Of a stretch of 6,682 nucleotides of DNA, positions 5,320 to 6,682 are shown piece by piece; the stretch's first letter is position 1, and the number at the start of each line of letters is the position of its first letter. A model generated the notes under the pieces. That model did not search any database. It was not told the DNA's origin and saw nothing but the letters and a program-made list of their open reading frames with translations. The position numbers and the translations under genes are program-made. This DNA is from CAZOMR01 sp964580655 (GTDB lineage: Bacteria; RBG-13-61-14; CAZOMR01). The DNA is taken from the NCBI GenBank assembly GCA_964580655.1, contig CAZOMR010000189.1:1-6682 (forward strand), given 5' to 3'.

Positions 5320-6519
5320 TCACAGATCATATTCCGGGTTATCTGGCTGGAAGTCTAAATCGGTGTAGCCTGGATCCATCTTGATCTTTGTATATGTATA
5401 GCTCTCAGCCAGTTCATTGTCCCAGTTATACATCACTGCCTTGATCTCCAGGGACCTCTTATAATCAATGTAGTGGAGCATGCGGTAGCAGTAATAGCCC
5501 TTGCTTTCATCCTGCGGTAGCAGGCTTTCCATTACAAAAACATCGTGACCATCCACCTTCTGGATACCGAGATTCTTCCGCTTGACCTCTCCCGCGGCAC
5601 GGCCTTTGCGGTAATCATTCTCGATCATTTTCATGAGGTAGAATATCCCTATCTCGGTGGGCACATGGTTTGAGCCACGCCTGGCCAGCGAGGATGTGAG
5701 AGGGATGTTCGTAGCTATCAGACCAAGGATGCCTGACTCCCGGACGCGAAGATGTGTGGTCGAGATCTGCTCATTGAATAAAAGCTCGCGGCCCTTGAAC
5801 GGACCGTCAATCCATTTCATGTAAAGGGCCCAGGGCTTGTCCCGGAATTTGAGGATAATCGTCTCCACATCCTGAAGATTGCCATCCACCCGCTCCTGCT
5901 TATACACAATGGACTCGTAGGTGTTGAACCGGGCAAGGCTCATCTTCCCGAGTTCCAGAAAAAGCCAGTCCGGGGTATTATTCATTATCACCTCGGCCTT
6001 CTCGGGTGGAATCCTCCTGAACATCTTGGAGAGACCATTAATGTCCATATACATGGACATCGTTCCCATCTCTTTTTCATCCACCGCCTCATACACGGTC
6101 TTCAACTGTTCAACATTCAGGACATCAATGCTATCCGCCAGGATATCGGGAAAGGCATCCTTGAATTTCAGGCTGATGCTCTGTCCGGAAAGCGCCTTGT
6201 CCAGAGGATCAAGCAGGGTACGCTTCTCCGGCGTGCACCTTCCGCGAACCATATCCATTCCATCCTCGCCCATAAAATCTCTCAGCGCGATTTTTTCATC
6301 GCTGGAAAGTTTCTCATTGATGTAAAGCCTTATCTGATCCACGCTGGCTTGCTCTATAAAACCGGAAAAAAGCTTGATGTAAACATCCTTGATCCCAGGC
6401 AGTTCGCCAACAAATTCGGACTTATACGCCCAGGCCGAACCAGCAAAAACAAATAAAACCACGCCGAGAATCACTCCCCGTTGAAAAAACCCTGCTTTCC
6501 TTTTCAATCCGGCAAACAT
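5320..6519 (-). CDS. Exported DUF1571 family protein
   Basis: This 399-residue protein has an N-terminal signal peptide: basic start (LKRKAGFFQR), hydrophobic core at 15-27, cleavage after AWA at 31, no lipobox Cys. Residues about 35-180 are a helical region with two loosely similar segments (VDQIRLYINEKLSSDEK at 60-76 and ILNVEQLK/TVYEAVDEKE-like at 131-150), not assigned to a family. Residues about 198-395 match DUF1571: YESIVYKQERVDG (201-213), the block LKFRDKPWALYMKWIDGPFKGRELL (223-247), then HVPTEIGI (285-292) and a beta-rich end. DUF1571 proteins are secreted, of unknown function, and related in pattern to LolA-like lipoprotein carriers; a role in the periplasm or outer membrane is inference. 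Start choice: ATG at 6519 is eight bases after GGAGG (6532-6528); ATG at 6525 is only two bases from it, and an upstream TTG/ATG frame would place this site inside the gene. Confidence 0.82.
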   Translation of the reverse strand: MFAGLKRKAGFFQRGVILGVVLFVFAGSAWAYKSEFVGELPGIKDVYIKLFSGFIEQASVDQIRLYINEKLSSDEKIALRDFMGEDGMDMVRGRCTPEKRTLLDPLDKALSGQSISLKFKDAFPDILADSIDVLNVEQLKTVYEAVDEKEMGTMSMYMDINGLSKMFRRIPPEKAEVIMNNTPDWLFLELGKMSLARFNTYESIVYKQERVDGNLQDVETIILKFRDKPWALYMKWIDGPFKGRELLFNEQISTTHLRVRESGILGLIATNIPLTSSLARRGSNHVPTEIGIFYLMKMIENDYRKGRAAGEVKRKNLGIQKVDGHDVFVMESLLPQDESKGYYCYRMLHYIDYKRSLEIKAVMYNWDNELAESYTYTKIKMDPGYTDLDFQPDNPEYDL

Positions 6520-6525
6520 AACCAT

Positions 6526-6536
6526 CCCCTCCTTTT
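6526..6536 (-). promoter_or_regulatory. Ribosome binding site deciding the DUF1571 start
   Basis: On the minus strand AAAAGGAGGGG is a strong Shine-Dalgarno match. Its spacing (eight bases after GGAGG) selects the ATG at 6519-6517 over the closer ATG at 6525 and the upstream ATG at 6540. Confidence 0.65.
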
Positions 6537-6541
6537 GCATC

Positions 6542-6563
6542 AAAGCCTAACCGATCAGGCTTT
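6542..6563. repeat. Inverted repeat over the -10 of the DUF1571 promoter
   Basis: AAAGCCT (6542-6548) and AGGCTTT (6557-6563) are perfect complements around AACCGATC. The repeat covers the -10 box and most of the spacer on the minus strand, an operator-like placement. On the plus strand it would be a short hairpin followed by TC, too weak for a terminator. Confidence 0.4.
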
Positions 6564-6572
6564 TCATGTCAA
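6544..6572 (-). promoter_or_regulatory. Sigma70-type promoter of the DUF1571 gene
   Basis: Read on the minus strand, TTGACA (6572-6567) is a perfect -35. After 17 bases comes TAGGCT (6549-6544), which keeps T1, A2 and the final T of the -10. The DNA just upstream (6573-6610) is a run of A and T that could act as an UP element. The start site would fall near 6537, close to the ribosome binding site, so the leader is short. Confidence 0.5.
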
Positions 6573-6653
6573 TTTTTAGCATATAAAACATTTTTTTATT
6601 TTTAAATAAAGAGCCTGCGTGCCACAGGGGCCTGCGACATAAAAGGGGGTTTT

Positions 6654-6671
6654 AGCCGTTGGCGGCTTTTT
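6654..6671 (+). terminator. Short hairpin with T tail, possible rho-independent terminator
   Basis: AGCCG (6654-6658), loop TTGG, CGGCT (6663-6667), followed by TTTT to 6671. The stem is only five GC-rich pairs and no plus-strand gene precedes it within 1.3 kb, so it may terminate antisense or unknown transcription or be chance. On the minus strand the hairpin is followed by AAAA and would not terminate. Confidence 0.3.
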
Positions 6672-6682
6672 GCTCCCAGAAT

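Noticed and set aside
5921..6325. 134-codon plus-strand frame opposite the DUF1571 gene
   Set aside because: Ser-rich translation without family features, antisense to a gene with signal peptide and known domain.
6590..6682. Riboswitch, such as cyclic-di-GMP or cobalamin type, at the right edge
   Set aside because: Short look-alike pieces (GCCACAGG) are present but the conserved core of either class is not.
1..6682. CRISPR array, tRNA, rRNA or insertion sequence
   Set aside because: No regularly spaced repeats, no cloverleaf or rRNA signature, and no transposase ORF or terminal repeats were seen.

Overview
The window looks like a chromosomal segment of a Gram-negative, probably anaerobic bacterium. 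The Gram-negative inference rests on a periplasmic sugar-binding protein and an exported DUF1571 protein. The anaerobic inference rests on an iron-sulfur flavoprotein and an SCP2-type thiolase of the kind common in sulfate reducers and related Desulfobacterota. That taxonomic guess comes from gene content only; there is no marker gene here.

Left part (1-2388), GC-rich (36 of 60 bases in 1501-1560): possibly the last codons of an upstream gene, then a consensus-like sigma70 promoter whose -10 and start site lie in an 8-bp-arm palindrome. This drives a XylF-like D-xylose-binding protein (140-1180), followed 23 bases later by a thiolase with a near-perfect ribosome binding site (1204-2388). The XylGH transporter subunits are not next to the binding protein.

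Middle part (2409-4511), much more AT-rich in places (17 of 60 GC in 3241-3300, 19 of 60 in 3961-4020), is an accessory patch of toxin-antitoxin-type genes and wreckage. It holds a DUF433 antitoxin (2409-2645) followed by two tiny N-terminal stubs of DUF5615 PIN-like toxins, a GIY-YIG nuclease-like protein fused to a RAMA-like C-terminal domain (2758-3465), and an overlapping nucleotidyltransferase/HEPN pair (3510-3839 and 3832-4227). It ends with a small unknown ORF (4285-4449) that runs into a decayed, internally deleted second copy of the nucleotidyltransferase (about 4422-4511).

Right part: an iron-sulfur flavoprotein of the NADPH-dependent FMN reductase fold (4590-5282, plus strand) converges on an exported DUF1571 protein (5320-6519, minus strand). 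The latter has its own likely promoter, overlapped by an inverted repeat, at 6544-6572. The last 70 bases contain a short terminator-like hairpin and a 7-base direct repeat, with no gene.

The flanking genes look like ordinary metabolism and envelope functions and do not form an obvious pathway together. The middle cassette looks like a site of repeated insertion and decay of small addiction or defence modules. I see no clear new multi-gene system. The most unusual things are the remnants (tandem toxin stubs, deleted nucleotidyltransferase copy), the nucleotidyltransferase/HEPN pair lacking expected active-site residues, and the GIY-YIG/RAMA fusion.
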